From NCBI GenBank assembly GCA_023416515.1, contig JAEZHP010000131.1, positions 1 through 25,192 of the forward strand: 25,192 nt of DNA, given 5' to 3'. This document shows positions 1-6,686 of this stretch, in pieces. This DNA comes from Pseudomonadota bacterium (GTDB taxonomy: Bacteria > Pseudomonadota > Alphaproteobacteria > Sphingomonadales > Sphingomonadaceae). Numbering within the stretch: the first letter of the stretch is position 1; each line of letters opens with the position of its first letter. The notes below the pieces were generated by a model. It saw only the letters and a list, made by a program, of their open reading frames with translations, was not told the origin of the DNA and did no database searches. Made by a program: the position numbers and the translations under genes.

Positions 1-80
1 AAGCGAATGCTCAATTGCTCGATGCGGGTTTCGGCTTCCGAGTACTCGATGAAGGACTCAGCCAGATCTATCGGGTCCAT
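1..80 (-). CDS. N-terminal fragment of an unrecognised protein, running off the left edge
   Basis: Reading leftward from an ATG at 80 gives 26 open codons beginning MDPIDLAESFIEYSEAETR, with no stop before the window edge. A Shine-Dalgarno-like CAGGA lies 7 bases before the ATG. The helical, acidic N-terminus reads like real protein, but 26 residues are too few to assign a family. The overlapping minus-strand frame that stays open through 58-510 gives low-complexity arginine-rich sequence and is more likely a shadow. This is the only trace of what lies left of the island. Confidence 0.45.
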   Translation of the reverse strand, partial: MDPIDLAESFIEYSEAETRIEQLSIR

Positions 81-857
81 GGCGCGTTCCTGCTTCTTCG
101 TGTTTGCCGAGGCCGATTGCCCGATCGATCGGCCTGCCACCGCCGCCCCTAGGGAAGAGTACGAAGACGCGAGTTAGGAGTGAGTCAGGAAAATCCGTGT
201 CGGTGTTTATGCTGCGAGGTCTATTGAACGTCAGTCGGGCGCCATCGCGGCGTACGGTGGCGTGAGATCGCCAAGGAGCTGGCCTCTTCTGACCGTAGGG
301 GGCGCAACGACCCGATGCGCTGGGTTGGGCGCGTCTCCTGGAAATGGAGATGAGGGTCAAAAGTGGCCTTGAGCCTCCGTGAGCGCCTCCGGTGGGGATC
401 GGCGGCTGAAGAACTCTCTTGAGTTCCTGCTTCCTTGGGAGTATCCGAACGATAAAGCGCAGCTCGAATCTGTGCGCATAGTCCGGACCCGCGTATGTGA
501 GCAGCATCAAGAGGGCGATCGGGTGGGACTGAGCCGATGGGCTCGCGGATCCACTATTGGCCTAAGTGCGAACGTCGGGTGGCGCCGGGTGTCACGTTCT
601 CTGAACTTCGGATCGAGGTGCCCATTTGACGACTGCGCGCTCTCTAGAAATCTGATCGGCAAGCCTCGACCGGGACTTGGACTCGCAACCTATACGTCCC
701 GAAGGAGCAAAATTTCCCTGGCCGACGCGACTAATTCAATGATTCCAAGAACATTTTATCAGGACGAGCTCCCAGGTGCACCCAACAAAACATAGCTAAA
801 TAGGGGTCGATTTGGAGCAGATTTGGAGCAGATTTAGGTCGGCTCCAGCATCGAGGA
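81..857. other. Long region without a recognisable gene
   Basis: About 780 bases lie between the leftward partial gene and the end of abiEii. Open frames on both strands are short, start without a ribosome binding site and give Arg/Ser/Pro-rich sequence typical of chance frames. I could not see tRNA, an att core, transposase remnants or a terminator. The only structure noticed is a short tandem repeat near the right end. It may be decayed accessory DNA at the island edge. Confidence 0.5.
809..835. repeat. 11-bp tandem direct repeat, about 2.5 copies
   Basis: The unit GATTTGGAGCA occurs at 809-819 and 820-830, followed by GATTT at 831-835. It lies just downstream of the abiEii stop codon (that gene reads leftward and ends at 858). 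An 11-bp period is close to one helical turn, so it could be a protein-binding array, but two and a half copies may also be replication slippage. Confidence 0.6.
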
Positions 858-1874
858 TTAACTCAGTGCGTTTGCTTTAGTCTCAATTGTCTTGCAACGA
901 TCGATTACCCAGTCCAAGGATTCAGGCTCGCCAAGAAATAGCCGGTCCGTGATCATTTGTTCATAGTCGGCCTTGAGCGTGTTCAAAACTTCCGCAGTGA
1001 CCGGAACGAGTACTAAGCCGCCGGATATTGCGCGCTCGTAGTCGATTGGTTTGCCTTCATGGTCTTTTGCCGCGAAGAACCAAGCTTTGTGCTTGGCAAC
1101 TCGTTGAGCGACGTTGCGGTCCTTGAGTGCAACATCGACGTATCCCGAGGTATCAAGTTTCGCGATGTCATACCAATGACGAGCCTGTCGATCTTTAATT
1201 TTTCCTTGCGTACAGAATACGTGGATGGCCGTCATTTTTTCCCAGATTGTTCGCTCCACTCGCATCACCCGGGGAGTGGCTACTGGAAAGGACACCGCTG
1301 TGACCTGTTCCGCCGCATCACATGACACCGTGCGCTCTTCGGCGGGCTCCCCTGTTGACCGAGCGCCGAATTCGATTTTTACGCGCGGTGGCACATACCC
1401 GTATCCATCTGTGCGCGCAGGATAGTCTATGAAAATGCAGTCGGATTCCACGCGCACTGTTCCGTCTAAATGCAGCGCTTCGAATCGTTGCCTTAGGTGC
1501 GGAAGAACTACCTCATGCAACCAGGTTGGTAACCTCTCTCGAATAGTGTCTGACCACTTTTTTCCTTGTGTCTTCGAATTTGGTAGCGGCTCGTCGCCCG
1601 CTTCCCTAACGAGGTCTTCTGCGAGGGCTCTGATGTCGTAGGTAACATCAACGTCCTCGGAAAATCGCTCGATAGCTTTGTACGCTTTTGAGAGTGAGGT
1701 ACCGCCTTTGAAGACTAGGTGGGTGCCGAAAGGTGATTCGAAAAGCGCCGACAAGCTCCAGACAACCCACACATCTTTTTCCAAGATATGAAGGGGTCGT
1801 CCGGAGCGTGAGGCGGCAACTTGGAGCGCTTCTGTGCGATCCGAGTCGGAGAGACTTAGAAAGCTCTCGGTCAT
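858..1874 (-). CDS. abiEii: AbiEii-type nucleotidyltransferase toxin (type IV toxin-antitoxin)
   Basis: 338 residues, the usual size for this family. AbiEii/AbiGii toxins are DNA-polymerase-beta-like nucleotidyltransferases; in studied members they stop growth by modifying RNA, with tRNA 3' ends as substrates in the related MenT toxins, and cause abortive infection. Motif I is visible as KGGTS at residues 56-60 followed by the metal-binding pair D74-V-D76. VKIEFGAR (165-172), WEK (211-213) and the late motif ARHWYD (231-236) complete the family pattern. The ATG at 1874 overlaps the stop codon of the antitoxin gene by one base (TAATG), so the two are translationally coupled with the antitoxin made first. 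All catalytic motifs seen are intact, so the toxin is probably functional. The exact substrate cannot be told from sequence. Confidence 0.9.
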   Translation of the reverse strand: MTESFLSLSDSDRTEALQVAASRSGRPLHILEKDVWVVWSLSALFESPFGTHLVFKGGTSLSKAYKAIERFSEDVDVTYDIRALAEDLVREAGDEPLPNSKTQGKKWSDTIRERLPTWLHEVVLPHLRQRFEALHLDGTVRVESDCIFIDYPARTDGYGYVPPRVKIEFGARSTGEPAEERTVSCDAAEQVTAVSFPVATPRVMRVERTIWEKMTAIHVFCTQGKIKDRQARHWYDIAKLDTSGYVDVALKDRNVAQRVAKHKAWFFAAKDHEGKPIDYERAISGGLVLVPVTAEVLNTLKADYEQMITDRLFLGEPESLDWVIDRCKTIETKANALS

Positions 1875-2470
1875 TACGCAGCGAGTTCATGGCTAATTGT
1901 TTGAGCTAGCCACTCAGGTAGTGCGCCGCGAGCAGAAATGAGTTCTTGACGAACTTCCGTTGGAAGCTCTCGCTTGATCTGAACGAGCGCTTCTTGTGCA
2001 TGCGAGCGCCCAGCCCACGCCAATGCCCGAACAACCTCTCCTGAGGCACGGTTGGCGTTGGTCAGCTGCCAGCGTGGCACATGCTTGAACTCAACGGTTT
2101 GAGCGCCAAGCCTTAGTCGTCGACTTCGGCCTGACGTTAGATAGACCGCGCGCATCGGCACTTGTGTCGTCAGGCCGAAGCGGTTCGCAGCCGCAGCTCC
2201 GTGAGGCGCAACTATTTCTCCGCTCAGTTTCGCTACCTCTGCAACGACTTTCTCGGGAGAAGGTGCTCGAGTGCCAAAGCGGCTCTCGACCTGTCGCACA
2301 TACAGTCCTCTTCCAGACCGAATTAGCTTGCCAGCTCGAGCGAGTCGAGAAAGTGCTTGATCTGTCGCTGCTCGGCTACCGAGGTGCAACAGCGATTTCG
2401 CCGTGAGGGGGGTTCCCTCCGGCAAATTCTCGGCGTAGCGCAGAATTTGTTCGGCGACAGTGGTTTTCAT
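1874..2470 (-). CDS. abiEi: AbiEi-type antitoxin / transcriptional repressor (DUF6088-like)
   Basis: 198 residues with an N-terminal winged-helix-like segment (about 6-58, ending in the ARAGKLIRSGRGLYV wing typical of AbiEi and DUF6088 antitoxins) and a C-terminal antitoxin domain. Proteins of this family neutralise the partner nucleotidyltransferase without forming a stable complex (type IV) and repress their own promoter by binding inverted repeats. It is first in a two-gene operon and its stop overlaps the toxin start by one base. There is no Shine-Dalgarno sequence before the ATG at 2470. The bases just upstream are instead a -10-like hexamer and one operator arm, suggesting a leaderless message. 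Family assignment is firm; the DUF6088 versus AbiEi sub-label is less so. Confidence 0.87.
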   Translation of the reverse strand: MKTTVAEQILRYAENLPEGTPLTAKSLLHLGSRAATDQALSRLARAGKLIRSGRGLYVRQVESRFGTRAPSPEKVVAEVAKLSGEIVAPHGAAAANRFGLTTQVPMRAVYLTSGRSRRLRLGAQTVEFKHVPRWQLTNANRASGEVVRALAWAGRSHAQEALVQIKRELPTEVRQELISARGALPEWLAQTISHELAA

Positions 2471-2471
2471 G

Positions 2472-2497
2472 GTCAGAAATATATATTAGTTTCTGAC
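2472..2497. promoter_or_regulatory. Inverted-repeat operator of the abiE operon
   Basis: GTCAGAAA (2472-2479) and TTTCTGAC (2490-2497) form a perfect 8-bp inverted repeat with a 10-bp AT-rich spacer, immediately upstream of the antitoxin ATG. The spacer and arms contain the predicted -10 element. AbiEi proteins are known to bind inverted repeats at their own promoter, so this is the likely autoregulatory site. Confidence 0.72.
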
Positions 2498-2505
2498 AAG
2501 ATCAA
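2478..2505 (-). promoter_or_regulatory. Predicted abiE promoter, probably leaderless
   Basis: On the minus strand TTGATC (2505-2500) and TATATT (2483-2478) are separated by 16 bases. Transcription would begin 7-8 bases after the -10, which is the A of the abiEi ATG at 2470. This agrees with the absence of a Shine-Dalgarno sequence. The operator arms flank and overlap the -10, so a bound repressor would block polymerase. Confidence 0.55.
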
Positions 2506-2595
2506 CACCTTTAATCTCTTAAGAATCAGCTTCTTAGTTATTGAGGGAGAAGAACTACGACGAACTCCATGGGCTTTTGAGAGATAAGGCATGGC

Positions 2596-2624
2596 GGGCC
2601 GGATGGCCCAATATCTAGTTGGGC
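2596..2624. other. Two overlapping, mutually exclusive stem-loops
   Basis: GGGCC (2596-2600) pairs with GGCCC (2605-2609) around a GGAT loop, while GCCCAA (2606-2611) pairs with TTGGGC (2619-2624) around a 7-base loop. They share GCCC (2606-2609), so only one can form. TGCTTTCT follows, a weak T-rich run. The spot lies between divergent abiE and the HipA-like gene and could be a weak terminator. Confidence 0.35.
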
Positions 2625-2672
2625 TGCTTTCTCCGCACCGTTGGAATCTTCGCTCAGTTTGTGACTAGGCGT

Positions 2673-2701
2673 TTGATTTAAGCTTTTGATTTTATTATAA
2701 A
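2673..2701 (+). promoter_or_regulatory. Sigma70-like promoter for the HipA-like gene cluster
   Basis: TTGATT (2673-2678) and TATAAA (2696-2701) are separated by 17 bases in a strikingly AT-rich patch that contrasts with the surrounding GC-rich DNA. Transcription would start near 2708 and read into the HipA-like kinase, the DUF3037-like gene and probably the 687-residue protein, which follow with gaps of 25 bases or less. Confidence 0.6.
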
Positions 2702-2742
2702 AATAAAAATCCGACTTGCAGTTTCATTGCCTTGACCGCCAC

Positions 2743-2756
2743 AGCTGTGCACAGCT
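2743..2756. promoter_or_regulatory. Perfect 14-bp palindrome, candidate operator
   Basis: AGCTGTGCACAGCT is its own reverse complement. It lies between the predicted promoter and the ATG of the HipA-like gene. Together with the second palindrome 29 bp downstream (centre to centre) it looks like a repressor-binding region, since HipA-type modules are usually autoregulated. It could also fold as an RNA hairpin in the leader. Confidence 0.5.
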
Positions 2757-2771
2757 ACGCTCGGTGCCCGA

Positions 2772-2785
2772 CACAATATATTGTG
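2772..2785. promoter_or_regulatory. Second perfect 14-bp palindrome before the HipA-like start
   Basis: CACAATATATTGTG is perfectly self-complementary and ends six bases before the ATG at 2792. It contains a -10-like TATATT (2777-2782), so it could overlap a second, nearly leaderless start. Its core differs from the first palindrome, so they may bind different proteins. Its position argues that the coding region starts at 2792 rather than at the TTG at 2732. Confidence 0.5.
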
Positions 2786-2791
2786 GTCACA

Positions 2792-3646
2792 ATGTTCAAG
2801 CTCGACGGCGATCTTGGCGTTATAGGGTTTTCAGAGCAGCTCACTCCGATGCTGCGCGCTCCGAACTCTTCGGTAAACGACCTGTACGTGGGCCGTGTGT
2901 TCATACCTAGCTTGAAGCTTCGAATTCCCGCGTACGTCAAAATATTTCCGCCAAGCGTTCGAGGGCAATGTGCTTTCAACGAGGTGATTGCTCACAACCT
3001 TGCTGCTCAATGTTCGCTATCGATGCCGCCCACATTCCTATGCGCATGCCGCCTAGCACAGTTGCGAAACGCAACGAAAGATCGAATGGCAGGAGACGCT
3101 TCCTCGGATTTCGTCCTTGGCATCGCTTCGCTCGACGTCTCAGTGCGGAATATCCAACAGACTTTCTCGCGCTCTGATATCGCCATTGCTGAGGTTATGA
3201 ATTGGCCGGAAGTCGCCCGATTGGCAGTGTTCGATGAACTAGTTGCAAATGACGATCGGCATTTAGAGAACCTTATACGACAAGGTCCGGCCCGGTACAT
3301 GGCCGTCGACAATGAGCGCATCCTGTTCGGCGAGCCTTGGTTTAACCTGGATCTTTCTGTCTTCGATCACCGCTCCTGCGAGGCCAATGTTCTTGCCGCA
3401 ACCGTTGCCGAGGGCCCAGATCAACTAGTTCGCCAACGCATGGCGCGCATTGCGCAACAACTGATCTTGGGAACGACATTGACGGTTCCAGTGGGGGCGG
3501 ATGTCTTGGAGCGACGGTGCTCCGCCCCCGCAGGCGCGACGGCCCGTCTGATCGGTATGTTGAATAGGCGGCGTTTACGGCTATCCGGCTTGATGCAGTG
3601 GCACCTCAAGAAGGGCGACCTCTTTCAAGAGAGTTTCAAGAAATGA
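2792..3646 (+). CDS. HipA-like serine/threonine kinase (short HipA_2-type)
   Basis: 284 residues if started at the ATG at 2792; an upstream in-frame TTG at 2732 would add 20 residues but would run through two palindromes. A HipA-like beta-sheet lobe is suggested by PAYVKIF, whose lysine could be the ATP-contacting one, followed by FNEVIAHNLA. The catalytic loop is clear: NDDRHLEN at about residues 153-160, aligning D155 with the catalytic Asp of HipA and N160 with its metal-binding Asn; AVDNE further on may be the second metal-binding segment. It is much shorter than E. coli HipA (about 440 residues) and lacks a HipB-like partner next to it. Its stop overlaps the start of the next gene by 4 bp (ATGA). 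HipA kinases phosphorylate targets such as glutamyl-tRNA synthetase; the target here is unknown. Confidence 0.72.
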   Translation: MFKLDGDLGVIGFSEQLTPMLRAPNSSVNDLYVGRVFIPSLKLRIPAYVKIFPPSVRGQCAFNEVIAHNLAAQCSLSMPPTFLCACRLAQLRNATKDRMAGDASSDFVLGIASLDVSVRNIQQTFSRSDIAIAEVMNWPEVARLAVFDELVANDDRHLENLIRQGPARYMAVDNERILFGEPWFNLDLSVFDHRSCEANVLAATVAEGPDQLVRQRMARIAQQLILGTTLTVPVGADVLERRCSAPAGATARLIGMLNRRRLRLSGLMQWHLKKGDLFQESFKK

Positions 3647-4470
3647 CTCACGAGCTAAACGAATTGATCTCGCAACACGAATTCTCGGAATTCACCTATC
3701 GCATCGTGTATCTGAGACCCACGCGATATGCGGAAGAGCAGTTCGCCGTAGGTCTCGTCGCAGAGTCGACGGACCGACTTGAAACTAAGTTTGTTTCAAA
3801 GCCTGCCGCGATTGATTTGATGACGCATATTTTTGGGGAAGATGGTGTAGGGCAGTTCCAATTCGCGGTGGCCGAACTTCGTCGCAATGCGCTTCATTGC
3901 AAAAGCATCGCGGAATTTGAAACAGCTACTGATTTGCTCACGCTCGGCGAGCCGTTGAGTGCCTATACGTGCGACCGAGCTGGCTTTCTTTCTAGCGTTA
4001 TTGCATCCAGCTCAGTCTTTCTTCGGTACGACGAAGAAAAGCACAGTCAGAGACTCAGTAATACTGAGGCCGTTCATTTCTCGGACGAGGTGCTCGAGCA
4101 CGTCAATCGACTTCATCCATTTCTTGGTGGCCGAATCTTTCACCAACAGGTGACCGTCTGCGACGAGACTGTTGATCTTCCGATCTGTGGGCAGAGAATC
4201 TTCGGTGCGCCCGTGTCCTTTGCGATTCGTGACCAACGCATGCGTGCTGAAGCGTATGTAGCGAAGTTCAACTGGGTTCGAAATCATATTCCTCAAACTC
4301 CAAGAATGTATGTGCTAGCACCTAGTCGCGCCGTCGCTGAGGTCTCCGAAAGACTTGTGCGTAGCGTGAGGGAGCTGTGCGCTATCGCTGAAGCGGCAAA
4401 AGTGGAAGTGGAGATATCGGCGTCGACCGGTTCGTTGGCGGAAATGATCGTGCGGGACGAGGCTGCCTAG
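3643..4470 (+). CDS. DUF3037-like protein paired with the HipA-like kinase
   Basis: 275 residues from the ATG at 3643, which overlaps the kinase stop by 4 bp; GAGAG about 9 bases upstream may serve as ribosome binding site. The segment at residues 17-65 (FTYRIVYLRPTRYAEEQFAVG onward) resembles the start of DUF3037, a domain often encoded right after short HipA-like kinases. The remaining two thirds (about 100-275) I do not recognise; it is mixed alpha/beta with no membrane segment or signal peptide. By position it is likely a partner, antitoxin or target of the kinase. The DUF3037 label rests on pattern and context, so treat it as probable only. Confidence 0.6.
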   Translation: MTHELNELISQHEFSEFTYRIVYLRPTRYAEEQFAVGLVAESTDRLETKFVSKPAAIDLMTHIFGEDGVGQFQFAVAELRRNALHCKSIAEFETATDLLTLGEPLSAYTCDRAGFLSSVIASSSVFLRYDEEKHSQRLSNTEAVHFSDEVLEHVNRLHPFLGGRIFHQQVTVCDETVDLPICGQRIFGAPVSFAIRDQRMRAEAYVAKFNWVRNHIPQTPRMYVLAPSRAVAEVSERLVRSVRELCAIAEAAKVEVEISASTGSLAEMIVRDEAA

Positions 4471-4495
4471 AATACTTCTTTGGTGTCTTTGTCTA

Positions 4496-6559
4496 ATGTT
4501 GCCCATTCCGTTCCAAGATCACTCTTTCCTGATGGAGGTCTCGCAAACGACTTGGTGCAAACTGCTGGATGCAGCCCGTGAGACTGCACGATTGGAGATG
4601 AATCTTAGCCTTCAAGATCTCGTCGCATCCTTCGCAAATGATCCCCCTGGGCCCGATCTCTTTTCTGCGCTGGAACTCATCCAGGAACTCGGTACACCCG
4701 ATGGCCGCGAGCACGTCGAGCAAGTAGCTGAGGATCAACAGCTCACTCTTGATGAATCATTGTCGGATAGTCCTGCTCGCGAGTTCATTGCGCAACTTTG
4801 GGTGCAAAGCCGGACTGACTCCGCTCTGACGGAACTGCTGCTTCGAGCGCAGCTGACGCAGCGATCGGTGAGGTCGCTTCGGCCCTATCGTGAGTTCGTT
4901 GGCCAACATGGCACATCAAGCACGGTCTCGATTAATGAGGCAGTGCTGAAAGAGATGGTGTCGAAATGGTGCCGCGAACATCAAAAGCGCGAAGTAGTCT
5001 CGGTTGTCACGCAACAGTACAACGGAGAGTGGTACTGCCATGTTGTGAGAGGTGATCCGCTTAAGCGAGTTGTCGAAATTCGCGATCAGAATGTATCGAC
5101 GCTCCAGTATCGGCCCGCGGCGACAGATCTTATTCGATACGATCCCAAGACAGGGCGCATTGGAATCGCAACGCGCTCTCCGCAGCTTCTTAAGGTCTAC
5201 CGTAGTGTTCTTGGCACGCTCGTTGGCGGCGATGAACGGTTCTTCGGCGGCGAAAACGTGTGCTCATTGCAAACTTTGCAGCAGCAAGGCAACGAACTTT
5301 TTACGAAACATCGAGTACAAGGAATTTCTCGAGTAGATGTTGTGGAGATCCTTTGGAGGAGGGGAGATCGCGATAAATTCTGGGTCAGTGGGCGTAACGT
5401 TTTCCGGATTCTCGATGACCTTCAGGCGAAGTTGCTGGAGGGTGAGCTCATTGAGGCAAAACTCACAATCGCTTTCTCCGGTGGAGGCCGCTCCGGACAC
5501 GTAACGCTCAAGTCCCCAAACATCATTGAGATAAGGGCGGGTCGGCATCAGGCTCTTGTCGAGCAACTACTGGACTCAGCGGGGCTTCGTGGATCGTTCA
5601 ATCCGGATGGCACGCCTCGAAGTTTCTGGAGCTTGTATCCATGGAGGTTGAAGGAGGCTGAGTGGCGACTGCGGCTCGGGACCACCACTTTCGACAGTCT
5701 CCGGGCGAGTGGGCTCCTGCGATCGATAAAGCTCGATGCCGTTGATCATCCGGATCATCCAGGGGTGCGCGGCTCCCTAGAGGTGATCGAGATCAGCCCG
5801 CTCACGGCGGTGGGTGTCAGTGCAGACCCGGCCATCGGAGTCCGGACGCTGACATCGTCGGATACTGAGGGATACGAACTGGATGCTGAGCTGCTTGCCG
5901 CACAAATACAGAAGAGCCTTGCACTAACGGGCTCTTGTCGCGAGCTTGTCGGCGGGACGGGTCAATGGTCATTGGGACAGCGGACGTTTGCGCCCGGATT
6001 GACCGTCGCGGTGTTTCTCGCTGTTCGCGAGCCCGGGCCGACTGACGCTTCGCTGATAGCGGACGCCGCGAGCGGCTTTGTACCAGTGCTCATTGTTCCG
6101 CAGTGCTGTGTCGGCGGAGTGGATGGCATCGCCTCCATCGGTTGCCGTTTGCCCCACGGTCCCTTCGACGTTCTGCTCGAGCCGATTGTCACCCGCCTCA
6201 ATTGGCATGGACAGATTCCGCCAAATGTATGGGCAAGTGGGGACCTAATCATCGATACAGGTCGCGGGAAGATGTGGTATCGCGGGATCGAGTTAACGAA
6301 GATTCAATTCGGAACTCACCCCTTCAAGTTTGCCGAGATTGTTGCGAAAGGCAGGGGTCGGATTGTTCCGACTCGGGATGTAAGCGATGCCCTTTCGTCA
6401 GCGCGTCTCGACAACGATGCGGCCAAGACCGCCAAGCGGGATTTCGTCAAGGCGCTCAAGGCAAGCTTTGAAGCCCAGGGCGTTACCTGTCCGCCCGGAG
6501 ATATTTTCCCATCATCCGGCGGCGGGTACTCCGTAAAGGTCGACGCTCGGGTGTTCTAG
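4496..6559 (+). CDS. 687-residue protein of unknown function with a possible C-terminal winged helix
   Basis: I do not recognise this protein as a whole. It starts 25 bases after the DUF3037-like gene (ATG at 4496, no good ribosome binding site; an in-frame ATG at 4532 is an alternative) and ends 127 bases before the ubiquitin-like gene, all in one direction. Residues 1-150 are helical and acidic. The middle contains a Gly-rich FSGGGRSGHVTL stretch near 330 that does not match a nucleotide-binding loop. The last 100 residues (about 582-685) follow the pattern of an OmpR/PhoB-type winged helix: LIIDTGRGKMWYRGIELT, then two helices with regular basic residues, then a hairpin ending GGGYSVKV. 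That suggests DNA binding, but there is no receiver domain. No signal peptide or membrane segment is visible. It may belong to the HipA-like cluster, to the ubiquitin-like module, or to both. Confidence 0.75.
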   Translation: MLPIPFQDHSFLMEVSQTTWCKLLDAARETARLEMNLSLQDLVASFANDPPGPDLFSALELIQELGTPDGREHVEQVAEDQQLTLDESLSDSPAREFIAQLWVQSRTDSALTELLLRAQLTQRSVRSLRPYREFVGQHGTSSTVSINEAVLKEMVSKWCREHQKREVVSVVTQQYNGEWYCHVVRGDPLKRVVEIRDQNVSTLQYRPAATDLIRYDPKTGRIGIATRSPQLLKVYRSVLGTLVGGDERFFGGENVCSLQTLQQQGNELFTKHRVQGISRVDVVEILWRRGDRDKFWVSGRNVFRILDDLQAKLLEGELIEAKLTIAFSGGGRSGHVTLKSPNIIEIRAGRHQALVEQLLDSAGLRGSFNPDGTPRSFWSLYPWRLKEAEWRLRLGTTTFDSLRASGLLRSIKLDAVDHPDHPGVRGSLEVIEISPLTAVGVSADPAIGVRTLTSSDTEGYELDAELLAAQIQKSLALTGSCRELVGGTGQWSLGQRTFAPGLTVAVFLAVREPGPTDASLIADAASGFVPVLIVPQCCVGGVDGIASIGCRLPHGPFDVLLEPIVTRLNWHGQIPPNVWASGDLIIDTGRGKMWYRGIELTKIQFGTHPFKFAEIVAKGRGRIVPTRDVSDALSSARLDNDAAKTAKRDFVKALKASFEAQGVTCPPGDIFPSSGGGYSVKVDARVF

Positions 6560-6572
6560 CGGTGAATTCGAA

Positions 6573-6611
6573 GTGTCCTCGGGATGCCTCCAGGGCGCAT
6601 TGAGAGGACAC
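6573..6611. promoter_or_regulatory. 8-bp inverted repeat between the 687-residue gene and the ubiquitin-like gene
   Basis: GTGTCCTC (6573-6580) and GAGGACAC (6604-6611) are perfectly complementary with a 23-base spacer, starting 14 bases after the upstream stop codon. No T-tract follows, so it is not an intrinsic terminator. It may be an operator or the first of several hairpins in the leader; CCGAC (6622-6626) and GTCGG (6640-6644) form a further small stem. Confidence 0.45.
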
Positions 6612-6646
6612 CGCGCGGCTACCGACAGGAGGTTTCAAGGTCGGCA

Positions 6647-6684
6647 TCTTTCTCCCCAGCGGAATAGCCCGCAAAGGAGAAAGA
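6647..6684 (+). promoter_or_regulatory. Hairpin that sequesters the ribosome binding site of the ubiquitin-E2 gene
   Basis: TCTTTCTCC (6647-6655) is perfectly complementary to GGAGAAAGA (6676-6684), which is the Shine-Dalgarno region of the gene starting at 6687. Inside, GCGG (6659-6662) pairs with CCGC (6669-6672) around a 6-base loop, separated from the outer stem by a symmetric 3x3 internal loop. The folded mRNA would hide the ribosome binding site until melted or displaced. Confidence 0.6.
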
Positions 6685-6686
6685 AA

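Noticed and set aside
58..795. Open frames at 58-510 (minus) and 379-795 (plus) as genes
   Set aside because: Both give Arg/Ser/Gly/Pro-rich sequence without domain patterns and lack ribosome binding sites; the first overlaps the better-supported leftward start at 80.
4012..4296. Minus-strand 94-residue frame inside the DUF3037-like gene
   Set aside because: It lies wholly within a longer, better supported coding frame and lacks a ribosome binding site.
6573..6686. Longer N-terminus for the ubiquitin-E2 fusion
   Set aside because: The added 38 residues are Arg-rich and come from hairpin-forming DNA; the ATG at 6687 has a strong Shine-Dalgarno sequence and begins right at the first beta-grasp strand.
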